A DNA stretch of 64,000 nucleotides, taken from assembly GCF_008727715.1 (NCBI RefSeq), contig NZ_CP044218.1:1488001-1552000 (forward strand). The letters run 5' to 3'. The notes beneath the pieces were generated by a model. That model had not been told where the DNA came from, searched no databases, and saw only the letters and a program-made list of their open reading frames with translations. Origin of the DNA: Mesorhizobium terrae. GTDB taxonomy: Bacteria > Pseudomonadota > Alphaproteobacteria > Rhizobiales > Rhizobiaceae. The translations under genes were made by a program, and so were the position numbers. This document shows positions 28,788 to 37,751 of the stretch, one piece after another; the stretch's first letter is position 1; the number at the start of each line of letters is the position of its first letter.

Positions 28788-28823
28788 CCCAAATCAAGTC
28801 AGTGATGCTTGGGAAGGCGCTGG

Positions 28824-29225
28824 TTAAGCAACAGCGCTTTCAAAAGCATTCGGGGTGGTGTTCTTGAGGTACTCAAGAGCAACCTTGGCCTTGCCGACGA
28901 GTACGGCGAAAGCCTGCGGCTCGTGGATGGCCATGTCGGACAGGACCTTGCGGTCGATCTCGATGCCAGCCTTGTTGAGGCCGTCGATGAAGCGGCCATA
29001 GGTCAGGCCGTGCTCGCGGACAGCGGCGTTGATACGCTGCACCCAGAGAGCGCGGAAATTGCGCTTGCGAGCCTTGCGGTCGCGATAGGCGTACTGCAGC
29101 GACTTCTCGACCGCCTGCTTGGCGATACGGATGGTGTTCTTGCGACGGCCGTAGAAACCCTTGGCGGCTTTCAGGACCTTCTTGTGCTTGGCGTGAGCGG
29201 TGACGCCTCTTTTTACGCGTGCCAT
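28824..29225 (-). CDS. rplT: 50S ribosomal protein L20
   Basis: This 133-residue protein is L20, needed early in 50S assembly and, in other bacteria, a translational repressor of its own operon. The N-terminal [19 protein letters not shown] and the central [20 protein letters not shown] are canonical. AAGGAG precedes the ATG. It follows rpmI by 33 bases, the conserved rpmI-rplT pair. Confidence 0.98.
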   Translation of the reverse strand: MARVKRGVTAHAKHKKVLKAAKGFYGRRKNTIRIAKQAVEKSLQYAYRDRKARKRNFRALWVQRINAAVREHGLTYGRFIDGLNKAGIEIDRKVLSDMAIHEPQAFAVLVGKAKVALEYLKNTTPNAFESAVA

Positions 29226-29258
29226 GTCATGATCTCCTTAATTGGGGCGCAGCCGGGC

Positions 29259-29462
29259 TCAGAGGCCGTTCGGCAGAAAATTCTTGATGACCTTCTTGCC
29301 ATCCGGTTCAGCCAGAACCATCGTGCCGCGGGCATCGCGAATGAACTTGTTGCTGCGCTTGATCATGCCATGGCGCTTGCCGGCCGCAGCCGACTTGACC
29401 TTGCCGGTCGCCGTGATCTTGAACCGCTTCTTGGCAGCGGATTTGGTCTTCATCTTGGGCAT
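29259..29462 (-). CDS. rpmI: 50S ribosomal protein L35
   Basis: This 67-residue basic protein is L35: [20 protein letters not shown], then [26 protein letters not shown] precedes the ATG. It is the first gene of the rpmI-rplT unit. infC, which heads this operon in many bacteria, is about 0.9 kb upstream here, separated by the methyltransferase-like gene at 29633. Confidence 0.98.
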   Translation of the reverse strand: MPKMKTKSAAKKRFKITATGKVKSAAAGKRHGMIKRSNKFIRDARGTMVLAEPDGKKVIKNFLPNGL

Positions 29463-29538
29463 TTTGCTACTCCTTTGCGAGGGCTTGAAGCACCTCTTGT
29501 TGTTGTTCCCGGGCCGACCAAAGCCTGGAAAGCAAATG

Positions 29539-29570
29539 AAACCGCCACGGCATGCCCTGCCGGGCGGTTT
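29539..29570 (-). other. Strong hairpin upstream of rpmI
   Basis: AAACCGCC (29539-29546) pairs with GGCGGTTT (29563-29570), and CGGCA pairs with TGCCG inside it, with one bulged A. It lies 77 bases upstream of rpmI. It may terminate the upstream methyltransferase-like gene or be a leader structure for autoregulation by L20. Confidence 0.5.
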
Positions 29571-29632
29571 TTCTGGAACGCGGCCCTATACTGCAAAGAC
29601 GCCGGTCGCGCAATCCCCGCCAAGCCGCGACA

Positions 29633-30274
29633 TCAAGGCAAATGGAAGAGAACCGGCACGGTTCCCGAGGCCTGCGCGGAATCGATGACCTCGAAGAACG
29701 GCAACGCAACTAGGAAGACCAATCCATCCAAAAGGGTGTTGAGCAGCAGGCGCGGCTTGAACGAACCGGTGTCCCCCTCCTGGTAGAGCGAGAAGTTCGG
29801 GATGAAACGCGGCACGCGGTCCAGATAGGCCTTGTAGGGCTCGCCAAGCGCTTTCTTGAGGAATTTCTCCTCACGCAGGATGACGAGATGAAACGCCGCC
29901 GCACAGACAACGCCGAAGGCGACCGTGACGACGATCGAACCCATCTGCGCGCCGACACCGACCGCAGCCATGGTCGAAAAGACATAGAGCGGGTTGCGGG
30001 TGATCGAATAGGGGCCGCCGGTGACGACACTGTCCGACTTGCGCCCGCCGATGTAGAGCGTCGCCCATAACCGGCCGACGATACCAAGGAAGATGAGAAG
30101 CACGCCGATCATCTCGAGAAATTCGTGCACGAAGGTTGCGGGCGGGAAAGTCGCCTGCCCGAACAAAAGCGTGACGAACATCAGGACAATGACGACCGCA
30201 AGCACGAGGCGGCGCATGGACTGATAGACGCCAAGCGCACGCCTAGCTTCCGCGTCCGGGATTTCATTGTCCAT
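29633..30274 (-). CDS. Isoprenylcysteine carboxyl methyltransferase (ICMT)-family membrane protein
   Basis: This 213-residue inner-membrane protein has four to five hydrophobic helices. It carries the ICMT/PEMT-family signature GPYSITRNPLYVFSTMAAVG and the downstream acidic pair LREEKFLKKALGEPYKAYL, which form the S-adenosylmethionine site in this family. Bacterial members are widespread but mostly uncharacterised and act on small or lipid substrates. It lies between infC and rpmI-rplT on the same strand, splitting the usual infC-rpmI-rplT order. Confidence 0.88.
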   Translation of the reverse strand: MDNEIPDAEARRALGVYQSMRRLVLAVVIVLMFVTLLFGQATFPPATFVHEFLEMIGVLLIFLGIVGRLWATLYIGGRKSDSVVTGGPYSITRNPLYVFSTMAAVGVGAQMGSIVVTVAFGVVCAAAFHLVILREEKFLKKALGEPYKAYLDRVPRFIPNFSLYQEGDTGSFKPRLLLNTLLDGLVFLVALPFFEVIDSAQASGTVPVLFHLP

Positions 30275-30335
30275 GTGAGGGTCCGATCGTCCCTGCGTGC
30301 CGAGATCCGAGGCGACAAACCACCCAGTTACGGCA

Positions 30336-30365
30336 GGAAAAAGGCGCTCCGCCGACCGGAGCGCC
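30336..30365 (-). terminator. Rho-independent terminator of infC
   Basis: GGCGCTCCG (30343-30351) and CGGAGCGCC (30357-30365) form a 9-base-pair stem with a 5-base loop. The minus strand continues TTTTTCC. It lies 38 bases after the infC stop codon. Confidence 0.9.
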
Positions 30366-30403
30366 CTGATTAGCTAATATACTTGAACCTGGCCGCTACG
30401 CCA

Positions 30404-30940
30404 TCAGCGCGGCGCCAGCACCATCATCATCTGGCGGCCTTCGAGCTTCGGCTCGGCTTCGACCTTGGCAATGGTGGCGACTTCCTCGCGTACCTTGTTG
30501 AGAAGCTGCATGCCGAGTTCCATATGGGCCATTTCGCGACCACGGAAGCGCAGCGTCAGCTTGACCTTGTCGCCTTCCTCGAAGAAGCGGCGCACCGCGC
30601 GCATCTTCACGTCGTAGTCGTGGCTGTCGATGTTGGGGCGCATCTTGATCTCCTTGATCTCGATGACGCGCTGGTTCTTGCGAGCTTCGGCCGCCTTCTT
30701 CTGGTTGGCGTATTTCAACTTGCCGAGGTCGAGGATCTTGGTGACGGGCGGGATAGCGTTCGGCGAGATCTCGACCAGATCCAGCCCAGCCTCCTCAGCC
30801 AGCTGCAATGCCTCGTTGATGGAAACGTCGCCGCGGTTCTTGCCTTCTGCGTCGATAAGCTGGACGCGGGGGACGCGGATGTCCCGATTTGCGCGCGGGC
30901 CATCCTTCGTCGGCGCCGCTGCTTTGAAAGGTCTGCGAAT
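30404..30940 (-). CDS. infC: Translation initiation factor IF-3
   Basis: This 178-residue factor binds the 30S subunit and checks start-codon pairing. The N-domain ([40 protein letters not shown]), linker and C-domain ([35 protein letters not shown]) are all present. No ATG, GTG or TTG lies at the proper N-terminus. An ATT at 30938-30940 does, with GAGGAG 9 bases upstream, so the AUU start known for infC is used. An ATG start at 30808 would remove most of the N-domain. AUU lets IF-3 repress its own translation. Confidence 0.96.
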   Translation of the reverse strand: MRRPFKAAAPTKDGPRANRDIRVPRVQLIDAEGKNRGDVSINEALQLAEEAGLDLVEISPNAIPPVTKILDLGKLKYANQKKAAEARKNQRVIEIKEIKMRPNIDSHDYDVKMRAVRRFFEEGDKVKLTLRFRGREMAHMELGMQLLNKVREEVATIAKVEAEPKLEGRQMMMVLAPR

Positions 30941-31169
30941 GGTCGTGGTCTCCTCGAGCCGTTAGCGTTCTAAAAATTCAGTCCGGTTTTGCTGTGGCGC
31001 GTCAATGTGGTGAGCGCGCGGCGCGAGTCAATAGCATAGGCGCGACAACAAATCACCTGTTCAGGCAATTCTGCGCTGCTGTTGCTTTCTGATCCAAGCG
31101 AAGAACAAAGCGGGCCCTTTTCGCATCGCTTCAGCCATGCCAAAAAACGCAGCCCACAGGAACCCAGCC

Positions 31170-31940
31170 ATGCAGCCGTCCGCTCCCGAATTCCTCGACG
31201 TCGACGGCGTACGCATTGCCGTGCGCCATCAGTCGGGCAAGGCGCCGGGCGTGGTTTGGCTCGGTGGCTACAAGTCGGACATGCTGGGCACGAAGGCGGA
31301 GGCGCTGGCCAATTGGGCCTCCGGCAGCGGTCACGCCTTTCTGCGCCACGACTATTCCGGCCATGGCGAGTCCGGCGGCGATTTCGCCGACGGCACCATC
31401 TCGACATGGCTTAGCCAGAGCCTGGCCGTGTTCAGGCGCTTCACCGAGGGCAAGCAAATCCTGGTCGGTTCGTCGATGGGGGCGTGGATCGCGCTGCGCA
31501 TGGTGCAGGAACTGCGCAAGGCCGGCGAAGATCGCATTGCCGGATTGGTGCTTCTGGCGCCGGCGCCAGACTTCACCGCCGAACTGATCGAACCGGCACT
31601 GACCGACGGGCAGCGCCGCGACCTGATCGAAAAGGGTTTCTTCGCCGAACCGTCGGACTATTCCGACCAGCCCTATATCTACACGCGCGCGCTGATCGAG
31701 GACGGCCGCTACAATCTCGTCATGACCGGCCCGATCGACACGCACTGCCCGGTCCATATCATCCAGGGGCTGGCCGATCCTGATGTTCCCCATGCCCATG
31801 CGCTGAAGCTGGTCAGCCAACTGCCCGCCGACGATGTGACCCTGTCGCTGGTGCCCGAGGGCGATCACCGGCTGTCGCGGCCGCAGGACCTGGACCTTTT
31901 GGTGCGCGCGGTCGAAGCGCTGATCGAACGAGCCGCCTGA
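31170..31940 (+). CDS. Alpha/beta hydrolase
   Basis: This 256-residue serine hydrolase has the nucleophile elbow GSSMGAW (S102), the oxyanion segment RHDYSGHGESGGDF (59-72), an acid residue in QGLADPDVP and the final histidine in VPEGDHRLS. It resembles the group of ABHD10-type thioesterases. ATG at 31170 has AGGAA upstream; an ATG at 31137 lacks one. Its stop codon overlaps the start of the BenE-type transporter by one base (TGATG), so the pair is coupled and may handle the same aromatic or acyl ester compound. Confidence 0.9.
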   Translation: MQPSAPEFLDVDGVRIAVRHQSGKAPGVVWLGGYKSDMLGTKAEALANWASGSGHAFLRHDYSGHGESGGDFADGTISTWLSQSLAVFRRFTEGKQILVGSSMGAWIALRMVQELRKAGEDRIAGLVLLAPAPDFTAELIEPALTDGQRRDLIEKGFFAEPSDYSDQPYIYTRALIEDGRYNLVMTGPIDTHCPVHIIQGLADPDVPHAHALKLVSQLPADDVTLSLVPEGDHRLSRPQDLDLLVRAVEALIERAA

Positions 31941-33103
31941 TGCGTATCTCCATCCCCATTTCGGCTTTCGTCGCAGCCATTGTCGGTTTCGGCGGGACGC
32001 TGGCCATCATCATCGCGGCGGCCAATGCGGTTGGCGCCACGCAATTGCAGACAGCCAGCTGGGTTACAGCTCTTTGCATTGCCATGGCGGTGGAGAGCCT
32101 GTGGCTGTCGTGGCGCACGAAGATGCCCATCATCAGCGCCTGGTCGACGCCGGGCGCAGCGCTGATCGCCGCCTCCAACGGCTTCTCGATGGGCGAGGCG
32201 GTCGGTGCATTCCTCATCGCCGGTGCGTTGCTGGTGCTGACCGGCCTGTTCAAGCCGCTGACCCGGCTGATCTCGAAAATCCCCGCTTCGGTGGCTTCGG
32301 GCATGCTGGCCGGCATTCTGGTCAGCTTCGCGCTCAATGCGGTCAAGACCATTCCCGTCGACCCGTGGCTGGTGTTGCCGCTAATCGCCGCTTTCTTCTT
32401 GATCCGCCTGTGGAACCCGGCTCTGTCGGTGTTGGCCGTGCTGATCGGCGGCGGACTTGCCGCCTTCCTCACCGGTCGCGTCGGCGGCCTGCCGACGCCG
32501 GAACTATCGACCTTGACGTTGATTGCGCCCGTCTTCACCGCTCAGGCGGCGATCGGGCTCGCCTTGCCGCTCTACCTTGTCACCATGGCCTCACAGAACC
32601 TTTCCGGCCTCGCCGTGCTGCGCGCCGCCGGCTACGATCCGGAACCCGGCCCGCTGATCTCATTCACCGGTCTGGTCTCGGTGATCCTGGCGCCATTCGG
32701 CGCCTCGACCTCCAACCTGGCTGCGATCTCGGCGGCCATCTGTACTGGACCGGACGTTCATCCCGACCCGGCGGAACGCTGGAAAACCGGACCTTTCTAT
32801 GCGCTCGCATATGTCGTCTTCGCCATTTTCGGGGCTTCGCTGGTCGCCATCTTCGCCGTGCTGCCGCAAAGCCTAATCGTGCTGGTGGCCGGACTTGCGC
32901 TGATGGGGCCGCTGACCAACGCGCTGACCATTTCGCTGAAGGACGAACACGACCGCATGGCCGCCACCACGGCCTTCGTCGTTACCGCCTCGGGGCTGAC
33001 CCTGTTCGGGATAGGAGCGGCATTCTGGGGACTGGTGGCCGGGCTCGTCGTTGTCACGCTCGACTATCTCAAACGTGCGGCGGCGGGACGAACGGTTCGA
33101 TAA
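31940..33103 (+). CDS. BenE-family transporter
   Basis: This 387-residue inner-membrane protein has 11-12 helices and BenE-family landmarks: SAWSTPGAALIA, PIPASVASGML-type segment (KIPASVASGMLAGILVSFAL) and APFGASTSNLAAISAAICTG. The family is named for proton-coupled benzoate import, but most members are untested. It starts in the last base of the hydrolase stop codon. No benzoate degradation genes are nearby, so the substrate should be left open. Confidence 0.9.
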   Translation: MRISIPISAFVAAIVGFGGTLAIIIAAANAVGATQLQTASWVTALCIAMAVESLWLSWRTKMPIISAWSTPGAALIAASNGFSMGEAVGAFLIAGALLVLTGLFKPLTRLISKIPASVASGMLAGILVSFALNAVKTIPVDPWLVLPLIAAFFLIRLWNPALSVLAVLIGGGLAAFLTGRVGGLPTPELSTLTLIAPVFTAQAAIGLALPLYLVTMASQNLSGLAVLRAAGYDPEPGPLISFTGLVSVILAPFGASTSNLAAISAAICTGPDVHPDPAERWKTGPFYALAYVVFAIFGASLVAIFAVLPQSLIVLVAGLALMGPLTNALTISLKDEHDRMAATTAFVVTASGLTLFGIGAAFWGLVAGLVVVTLDYLKRAAAGRTVR

Positions 33104-33104
33104 T

Positions 33105-33138
33105 AAACGCGGCTAAAAGCCAAACAAAAGCCGCGTTT
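33105..33138 (+). terminator. Candidate hairpin terminator after the BenE-type gene
   Basis: AAACGCGGCT (33105-33114) pairs with AGCCGCGTTT (33129-33138) across a 14-base loop, 2 bases after the stop codon. The only T-run is the end of the stem, so it is a weak terminator at best. Confidence 0.5.
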
Positions 33139-33293
33139 CGGCATTGCCGGCTTGGCCGCAACGCAGAAAGGCTTGAGGCTTTACAGATACTTGTCCGGTT
33201 CCCACCCACCCATTCTTGAACGGACTGCCCGCCACTCCCATTTCGAAATGCAGCAGCCGGATGCGGCTGCCTCCAACCGAAGGAACGGGAGAA

Positions 33294-33758
33294 ATGAACA
33301 CGACTGCACTGATCCGCCCGGCCTGGACGCCGGCAACCATCGCACTGATGGTTCTGGGCTTCGTGGTGTTCTGGCCGCTGGGCCTCGCCATGCTCGCCTA
33401 CATCATCTGGGGCGACCGGCTCGACGGCTTCAAACGCGATGTCAACAAGGCTACTGACGGCATCTTCGCCGGCTGCCGCCGTGGTGCCGACAAGGCCCAT
33501 CGCTGGGGTCACAGCTCCGCCCGCACCGGCAACGTCGCCTTTGACGACTGGCGCGACAAGGAACTGGAACGCTTGGCCGAAGAGCGCCGCAAGCTCGATG
33601 AGGCTTTGGCCGAGTTCGACGACTATGCGCGAGAGCTTCGCCGCGCCAAGGACCAGGAAGAGTTCGACCGCTTCATGGCCGCCCGCAACAAGCCGACCAC
33701 GCCGACCACCACCACGAAGCCCGCCAAGGGCAAGGGTACCAACCTGCTCGACGACTGA
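33294..33758 (+). CDS. DUF2852 small membrane protein
   Basis: This 154-residue protein has one or two N-terminal hydrophobic helices (ATIALMVLGFVVFWPLGLAM), then a charged helical region with coiled-coil character (DKELERLAEERRKLDEALAE) and a Thr/Lys tail. It fits the DUF2852 family, which is common in rhizobia and has no known function. GGGAG lies just upstream of the ATG. It is a single gene followed by a strong terminator. Confidence 0.85.
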   Translation: MNTTALIRPAWTPATIALMVLGFVVFWPLGLAMLAYIIWGDRLDGFKRDVNKATDGIFAGCRRGADKAHRWGHSSARTGNVAFDDWRDKELERLAEERRKLDEALAEFDDYARELRRAKDQEEFDRFMAARNKPTTPTTTTKPAKGKGTNLLDD

Positions 33759-33784
33759 GCCGGCCCATCGCCTGGAAAACCAAG

Positions 33785-33817
33785 CGGCGTCGCCCCGAGC
33801 GACGCCGTTTCTTTTTT
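33785..33817 (+). terminator. Rho-independent terminator of the DUF2852 gene
   Basis: CGGCGTCGC (33785-33793) and GCGACGCCG (33799-33807) form a 9-base-pair stem with a 5-base loop followed by TTTCTTTTTT. Confidence 0.95.
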
Positions 33818-33852
33818 GTTCTGCGAGCGCTCGAATCAATTATCTTCCGGCC

Positions 33853-34611
33853 ATGTCTTTCGCCTTCTTCCGCAATCTGACCAAGCCGACGCCGTCTCCG
33901 ATAGAGGAGCGCGAACATCATGTGGCCGGCCGCACGCTGCCTTTGCGCATCGTCGAGAATGAGCGGGCGCGGCGCCTGACGCTCAGGATCGATGCCGGCG
34001 GGCAGAGCCTGCGCATCACCGTGCCGCCAGGCCTGCGCCGTGGCGAGGTGGAGAAATTCCTCGACCGCCACCAGGGTTGGCTGGAACAGAGGCTGTCCAA
34101 GGTGCCGGAACGGCCACAGGTCAGGCCCGGCATCAAGATTCCATTGCACGGCGTCCCGCACCTGATCGTGCACGAGCCCGGCAAACGCGGCACGGTGGTG
34201 TTGGGCGCGGACGAGACCGGCCCTACGCTGGTGGTGCATGGCGACCGGCTGCATCTGCCGCGGCGTATCGCCGACTTCCTGAAGCGCGAGGCCAAGCGCG
34301 ACATCGAAGCGCTGGTGATCAAGCACACCGGCGCAATCGGTCGTCGGGCCAAGAACATCCGCTTCAAGGATACGTCGAGCCGGTGGGGATCATGCACGGC
34401 CGACGGCAGCCTTTCCTTTTCATGGCGCATCATGATGGCGCCGGCACCGGTGATCAATTACCTGGTGGCGCACGAGGTGGCGCATCTCAAGGAGATGAAC
34501 CACGGCCCGAAATTCTGGAAGCTGTGCGAGGAACTCTGCCCGGACACGGAGCGCTGCAAGGCCTGGCTGAAGAAGAACGGCGCCGCTTTGCAGGCGATCC
34601 AGTTCGACTAG
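33853..34611 (+). CDS. YgjP-like (DUF45) zinc metallopeptidase-family protein
   Basis: This 252-residue protein has the zinc motif HEVAH (207-211), a third ligand in NHGPKFW (H217), and the family segment FKDTSSRWGSCTADGSLSFS (171-190). It belongs to the YgjP/DUF45 group of M48-like peptidases, whose substrates are not known. No signal peptide is seen. The ATG at 33853 has no strong ribosome site. Confidence 0.88.
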   Translation: MSFAFFRNLTKPTPSPIEEREHHVAGRTLPLRIVENERARRLTLRIDAGGQSLRITVPPGLRRGEVEKFLDRHQGWLEQRLSKVPERPQVRPGIKIPLHGVPHLIVHEPGKRGTVVLGADETGPTLVVHGDRLHLPRRIADFLKREAKRDIEALVIKHTGAIGRRAKNIRFKDTSSRWGSCTADGSLSFSWRIMMAPAPVINYLVAHEVAHLKEMNHGPKFWKLCEELCPDTERCKAWLKKNGAALQAIQFD

Positions 34612-34782
34612 GTACGGTCACGGCTCGATGACGAGCCAAACCACAGGCTCGGCCGGCGCAGCCGGCCCGAGCGGCAATGCCGAAAATGTGATGATGTCCG
34701 CCATTGCTCCGCCGCGGTCACATCTTCAGCTTCATATCGTCGGTGCTATCCAGCCGATATGGCCCTTGCCGGTGTGAAGTCC

Positions 34783-34959
34783 ATGAAGATCAATCGCTTG
34801 GAAATCGCTCTCGTCGCAAGCTGCATCGCTCTGGTGCTGCTGCTGGTCGCGGTGGGGATCGACATCGTCTCGGGGCAGCTGTCATGGATCCATCTGGTGC
34901 TGCTCTTCCTCACCATCGGGTTCTTCCTGAGCACCGTCACGCGCTACGCCAGCCGCTAG
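34783..34959 (+). CDS. Small two-helix membrane protein
   Basis: This is a 58-residue frame starting MKINRLEIALVASCIALVLL. It has two hydrophobic helices (8-30 and about 34-52) and a short basic end. GTGAAG lies just before the ATG; an in-frame ATG at 34759 would add eight residues. No family is recognised. The hydrophobic pattern and the clean gap around it support a real gene, but only moderately. Confidence 0.5.
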   Translation: MKINRLEIALVASCIALVLLLVAVGIDIVSGQLSWIHLVLLFLTIGFFLSTVTRYASR

Positions 34960-35077
34960 CTGCTTGATGACCGGCGGACAGCAACAGCCTCACTTTCCCC
35001 AACGTAAGCTGTTCATGCTGCGTTAATGCAGCAAAGCGCATCGTCAGGCTCCGGGGGTGGATGTGATGGAGATCGAC

Positions 35078-35353
35078 ATGTCCACCAGACTTCTGCCTGC
35101 AATGCTCGCCGGCGCAACGCTGTTTGTTGCCGGTACGGCTTCCGCAACGCCGATCGCGCCGCAAGCGCCCGCCCCGCTCGTCCAGAGTGTTGCATGGGGT
35201 TGCGGGATGGGATGGCATCCCAACCCATGGGGCCGCTGCGTGCCCAACCGTCCCGCTTACGTCTACAACCGGCCGGTGATCGTCTACCCCTATGGCTGGT
35301 ATCGGCCGGGCTGGGGTTGGTATCATCCCCGGATGGGCTGGTATCGCCGCTGA
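35078..35353 (+). CDS. Small secreted GCG_CRPN-type protein
   Basis: This 91-residue secreted protein has a signal peptide (MSTRLLPAMLAGATLFVAGT, cleaved near ASA). The segment WGCGMGWHPNPWGRCVPNRP matches the GCG_CRPN prefix motif seen in short rhizobial proteins. An aromatic, Trp/Tyr/Gly/His-rich tail follows (YGWYRPGWGWYHPRMGWYRR). GGAG precedes the ATG at 35078. The two cysteines may form a disulfide. The function is unknown. Confidence 0.8.
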   Translation: MSTRLLPAMLAGATLFVAGTASATPIAPQAPAPLVQSVAWGCGMGWHPNPWGRCVPNRPAYVYNRPVIVYPYGWYRPGWGWYHPRMGWYRR

Positions 35354-35378
35354 AGCGAGAACCCCGCAGAACGTACTT

Positions 35379-35400
35379 AGGCCGGGTTGTGACCCGGCCT
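35379..35400 (+). terminator. Hairpin after the small secreted protein gene
   Basis: AGGCCGGG (35379-35386) pairs with CCCGGCCT (35393-35400) with a 6-base loop, 26 bases after the stop codon. No T-run follows, so it is a possible weak terminator. Confidence 0.45.
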
Positions 35401-35489
35401 CGGTGCCTTGAAAACCTCGGAGCTCGTCGAAACCGTCGCCAGGCGGAACAAAATCAAGCGAAGCTGCGGCAGCAACGGGACAAAGGCGT

Positions 35490-35708
35490 TCAATCGTCGT
35501 TGGCGGCATTCAGTTGGTCAGGCCGCAGTCCCTCGTCGTCATGGCGCGGCCAGGGCAGGAAGTTCCTCTCGAAAGCATTGCTGCCGAAATAATCGAGCGC
35601 GCGGTGCGCCTCGGCGCCATTGAAGGCCGCCTTTTCGATCAGGTGCGCTATGACCTCACGCGCCTGCGCAATCTTCTGCTTCAGTTCCGCAACGTCTTGC
35701 TCGGCCAT
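35490..35708 (-). CDS. Small conserved-looking hypothetical protein
   Basis: This 72-residue protein starts MAEQDVAELKQKIAQAREVI with AGAGGAG nine bases upstream. The first 25 residues form an amphipathic helix; the rest (GAEAHRALDYFGSNAFERNF, LPWPRHDDEG) is unlike anything I recognise. It is divergent from trpF. The strong ribosome site supports a real gene. Confidence 0.65.
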   Translation of the reverse strand: MAEQDVAELKQKIAQAREVIAHLIEKAAFNGAEAHRALDYFGSNAFERNFLPWPRHDDEGLRPDQLNAANDD

Positions 35709-35812
35709 GACGAAGCTCCTCTCTGTCCGCCGGCTAGGGTATCCCCTTTCTTCGCCACGGCAAATCTCCGCTTTTCCTCGACTTTGCCGGCTTTTCGTGT
35801 CACTTGCCGGCC

Positions 35813-36472
35813 ATGGCACTCGACATCAAGATATGCGGTCTGAAGACCGACGAGGCGCTGGCCGCCGCGCTCGACAACGGCGCCAGCCATGTCGGCTTCA
35901 TCTTCTTTGCCAAGAGCCCGCGCTACATACACCCAAATGACGCCGGACGCCTGCGCGCGGCGGCCCGCGGCCGCGCCGCGGCCGTGGCGGTGACGGTCGA
36001 TGCAGACGACGCATTCCTCGATGAGATCGTGACGGCGATGGCGCCCGATATGCTGCAACTGCACGGCGCGGAAAGCCCCGAGCGCGTGACCGAGGTGAAG
36101 GCACGCTACCAACTGCCGGTGATGAAGGCCTTGTCGCTGCGCGCCGCCGACGATCTCACGGCAATGGCGCCCTATCGCGGCATCGCCGACCGCTTCCTGC
36201 TCGACGCCAAGCCGCCCAAGGGATCCGATCTGCCGGGCGGCAATGGCGTGACCTTCGACTGGCGTATCCTGAGCGGCCTTGACGCCGGTCTGGATTACAT
36301 GCTTTCGGGAGGGCTCAACGCTGGCAATGTCGGCGAGGCGATGGCGATTGCCAACCCGCCCGGACTGGACATTTCATCCGGCGTTGAAAGTGCTCCGGGC
36401 GTCAAGGATGTCCGGCTGATCGCAGAATTTTTTGCGGCCGTGCGGGCAGCGCGCAAGAACCGCGCAGCCTGA
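35813..36472 (+). CDS. trpF: Phosphoribosylanthranilate isomerase
   Basis: This 219-residue TIM-barrel enzyme of tryptophan synthesis converts N-(5-phosphoribosyl)anthranilate to CdRP. The general base C8 is in DIKICGLK, and the acid D is in the AVTVDAD region (56-62). The phosphate loop LSGGLNAGNV is near residue 164. ATG at 35813 is chosen; a TTG nine bases upstream is an alternative. It is the first gene of the operon trpF-trpB-GT2-orphan-trpA-accD-folC. Confidence 0.96.
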   Translation: MALDIKICGLKTDEALAAALDNGASHVGFIFFAKSPRYIHPNDAGRLRAAARGRAAAVAVTVDADDAFLDEIVTAMAPDMLQLHGAESPERVTEVKARYQLPVMKALSLRAADDLTAMAPYRGIADRFLLDAKPPKGSDLPGGNGVTFDWRILSGLDAGLDYMLSGGLNAGNVGEAMAIANPPGLDISSGVESAPGVKDVRLIAEFFAAVRAARKNRAA

Positions 36473-36499
36473 CGCCGACACAAATCCGGGAGAGCGGCA

Positions 36500-37750
36500 A
36501 TGAACAAGCCGGCGATGCCAAATTCCTTCCGTACCGGCCCTGATGAGCAGGGCATGTTCGGCATTTTCGGCGGCCGTTTCGTTGCCGAGACGCTGATGCC
36601 GCTGATCCTCGACCTCGAGCAGCACTGGAACCACGCCAAGAACGATCCGGCGTTCAAGGCGGAGCTCTCGGCGCTGTCGACCTTCTATGCCGGGCGGCCG
36701 TCCAAGCTCTATTTCGCCGAAGGCCTGACCCGGCATCTTCGCGACATTTCCGCGGCAAAGGGCCTCGGGGGCGGCGCCAAGATCTATTTCAAGCGCGAGG
36801 ACCTGAACCACACCGGCTCGCACAAGATCAACAACTGTCTCGGCCAGATCCTGCTCGCCAAGCGCATGGGCAAGAAGCGCATCATCGCCGAAACCGGCGC
36901 CGGCCAGCATGGCGTGGCGTCCGCCACGGTGGCGGCGCGCTTCGGCTATCCTTGCGTGGTCTATATGGGCGCCACCGACGTCGAGCGGCAGAAGCCGAAC
37001 GTGTTTCGCATGAAGCTGCTGGGCGCCGAGGTGCGGCCGGTGCATTCCGGCCATGGCACGCTGAAGGACGCCATGAATGAGGCGCTGCGCGACTGGGTGA
37101 CCAATGTCGAGGACACCTATTATTTGATCGGCACGGCGGCCGGCCCGCATCCCTATCCTGAGCTGGTCCGCGACTTCCAGTCGGTGATCGGCACGGAAGC
37201 GCGCGCGCAGATGCTGGAGCAGGAAGGCCGGCTTCCCGATGTCATCATCGCCGCCGTCGGCGGCGGTTCCAACGCCATCGGCCTGTTCCACCCCTTCCTC
37301 GACGACAAAGAGGTACGCATCATCGGCATCGAGGCCGGCGGACGTGGGCTGGACGGTGTCGAGCACTGCGCCTCGATGAACGCCGGCAGACCGGGCGTGC
37401 TGCACGGCAACCGCACCTATCTGCTGCAGAACGAGGACGGGCAGATCCTCGACGGTCATTCGATCTCGGCCGGTCTCGATTATCCGGGCGTCGGCCCGGA
37501 ACACAGCTGGCTGCGCGACAGCGGCCGCGTCGAATACGAGCCGATCCTCGACGACGAGGCGCTTGCGGCATTCCAGCTGACCACCAAGGTCGAGGGCATC
37601 ATCCCGGCGCTGGAATCGGCCCATGCCATCGCCCACGCGGTCAAGATCGCGCCCAATATGGCCAAGGACAAGATCGTCATCGTCAACCTCTCCGGACGCG
37701 GCGACAAGGACGTGCACACCGTCGCAAACATGATGGGCATGGAGATTTGA
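36500..37750 (+). CDS. trpB: Tryptophan synthase beta chain
   Basis: This 416-residue PLP enzyme condenses indole and serine to tryptophan in the alpha2-beta2 complex. K109 in [10 protein letters not shown] forms the Schiff base; [11 protein letters not shown] and the phosphate loop VGGGSNAIG are present. GGGAG lies 7 bases before the ATG. It starts 27 bases after trpF. trpA is not next to it: two other genes (37752-38833) come between, although TrpA and TrpB form one complex. Confidence 0.97.
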   Translation: MNKPAMPNSFRTGPDEQGMFGIFGGRFVAETLMPLILDLEQHWNHAKNDPAFKAELSALSTFYAGRPSKLYFAEGLTRHLRDISAAKGLGGGAKIYFKREDLNHTGSHKINNCLGQILLAKRMGKKRIIAETGAGQHGVASATVAARFGYPCVVYMGATDVERQKPNVFRMKLLGAEVRPVHSGHGTLKDAMNEALRDWVTNVEDTYYLIGTAAGPHPYPELVRDFQSVIGTEARAQMLEQEGRLPDVIIAAVGGGSNAIGLFHPFLDDKEVRIIGIEAGGRGLDGVEHCASMNAGRPGVLHGNRTYLLQNEDGQILDGHSISAGLDYPGVGPEHSWLRDSGRVEYEPILDDEALAAFQLTTKVEGIIPALESAHAIAHAVKIAPNMAKDKIVIVNLSGRGDKDVHTVANMMGMEI

Positions 37751-37751
37751 G

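Noticed and set aside
28671..28823. Phe leader-peptide attenuator before pheS
   Set aside because: No short frame with a run of phenylalanine codons is visible upstream of the hairpin, so I call it a terminator.
30404..30808. infC starting at the ATG at 30808
   Set aside because: It would remove most of the IF-3 N-domain. The ATT at 30938 with GAGGAG upstream gives the complete protein.
34612..34782. GC-rich inverted repeat (GGCCGGC/GCCGGCC type) near 34649-34672 as a terminator
   Set aside because: It has no T-run and such repeats are common by chance in this GC-rich genome.
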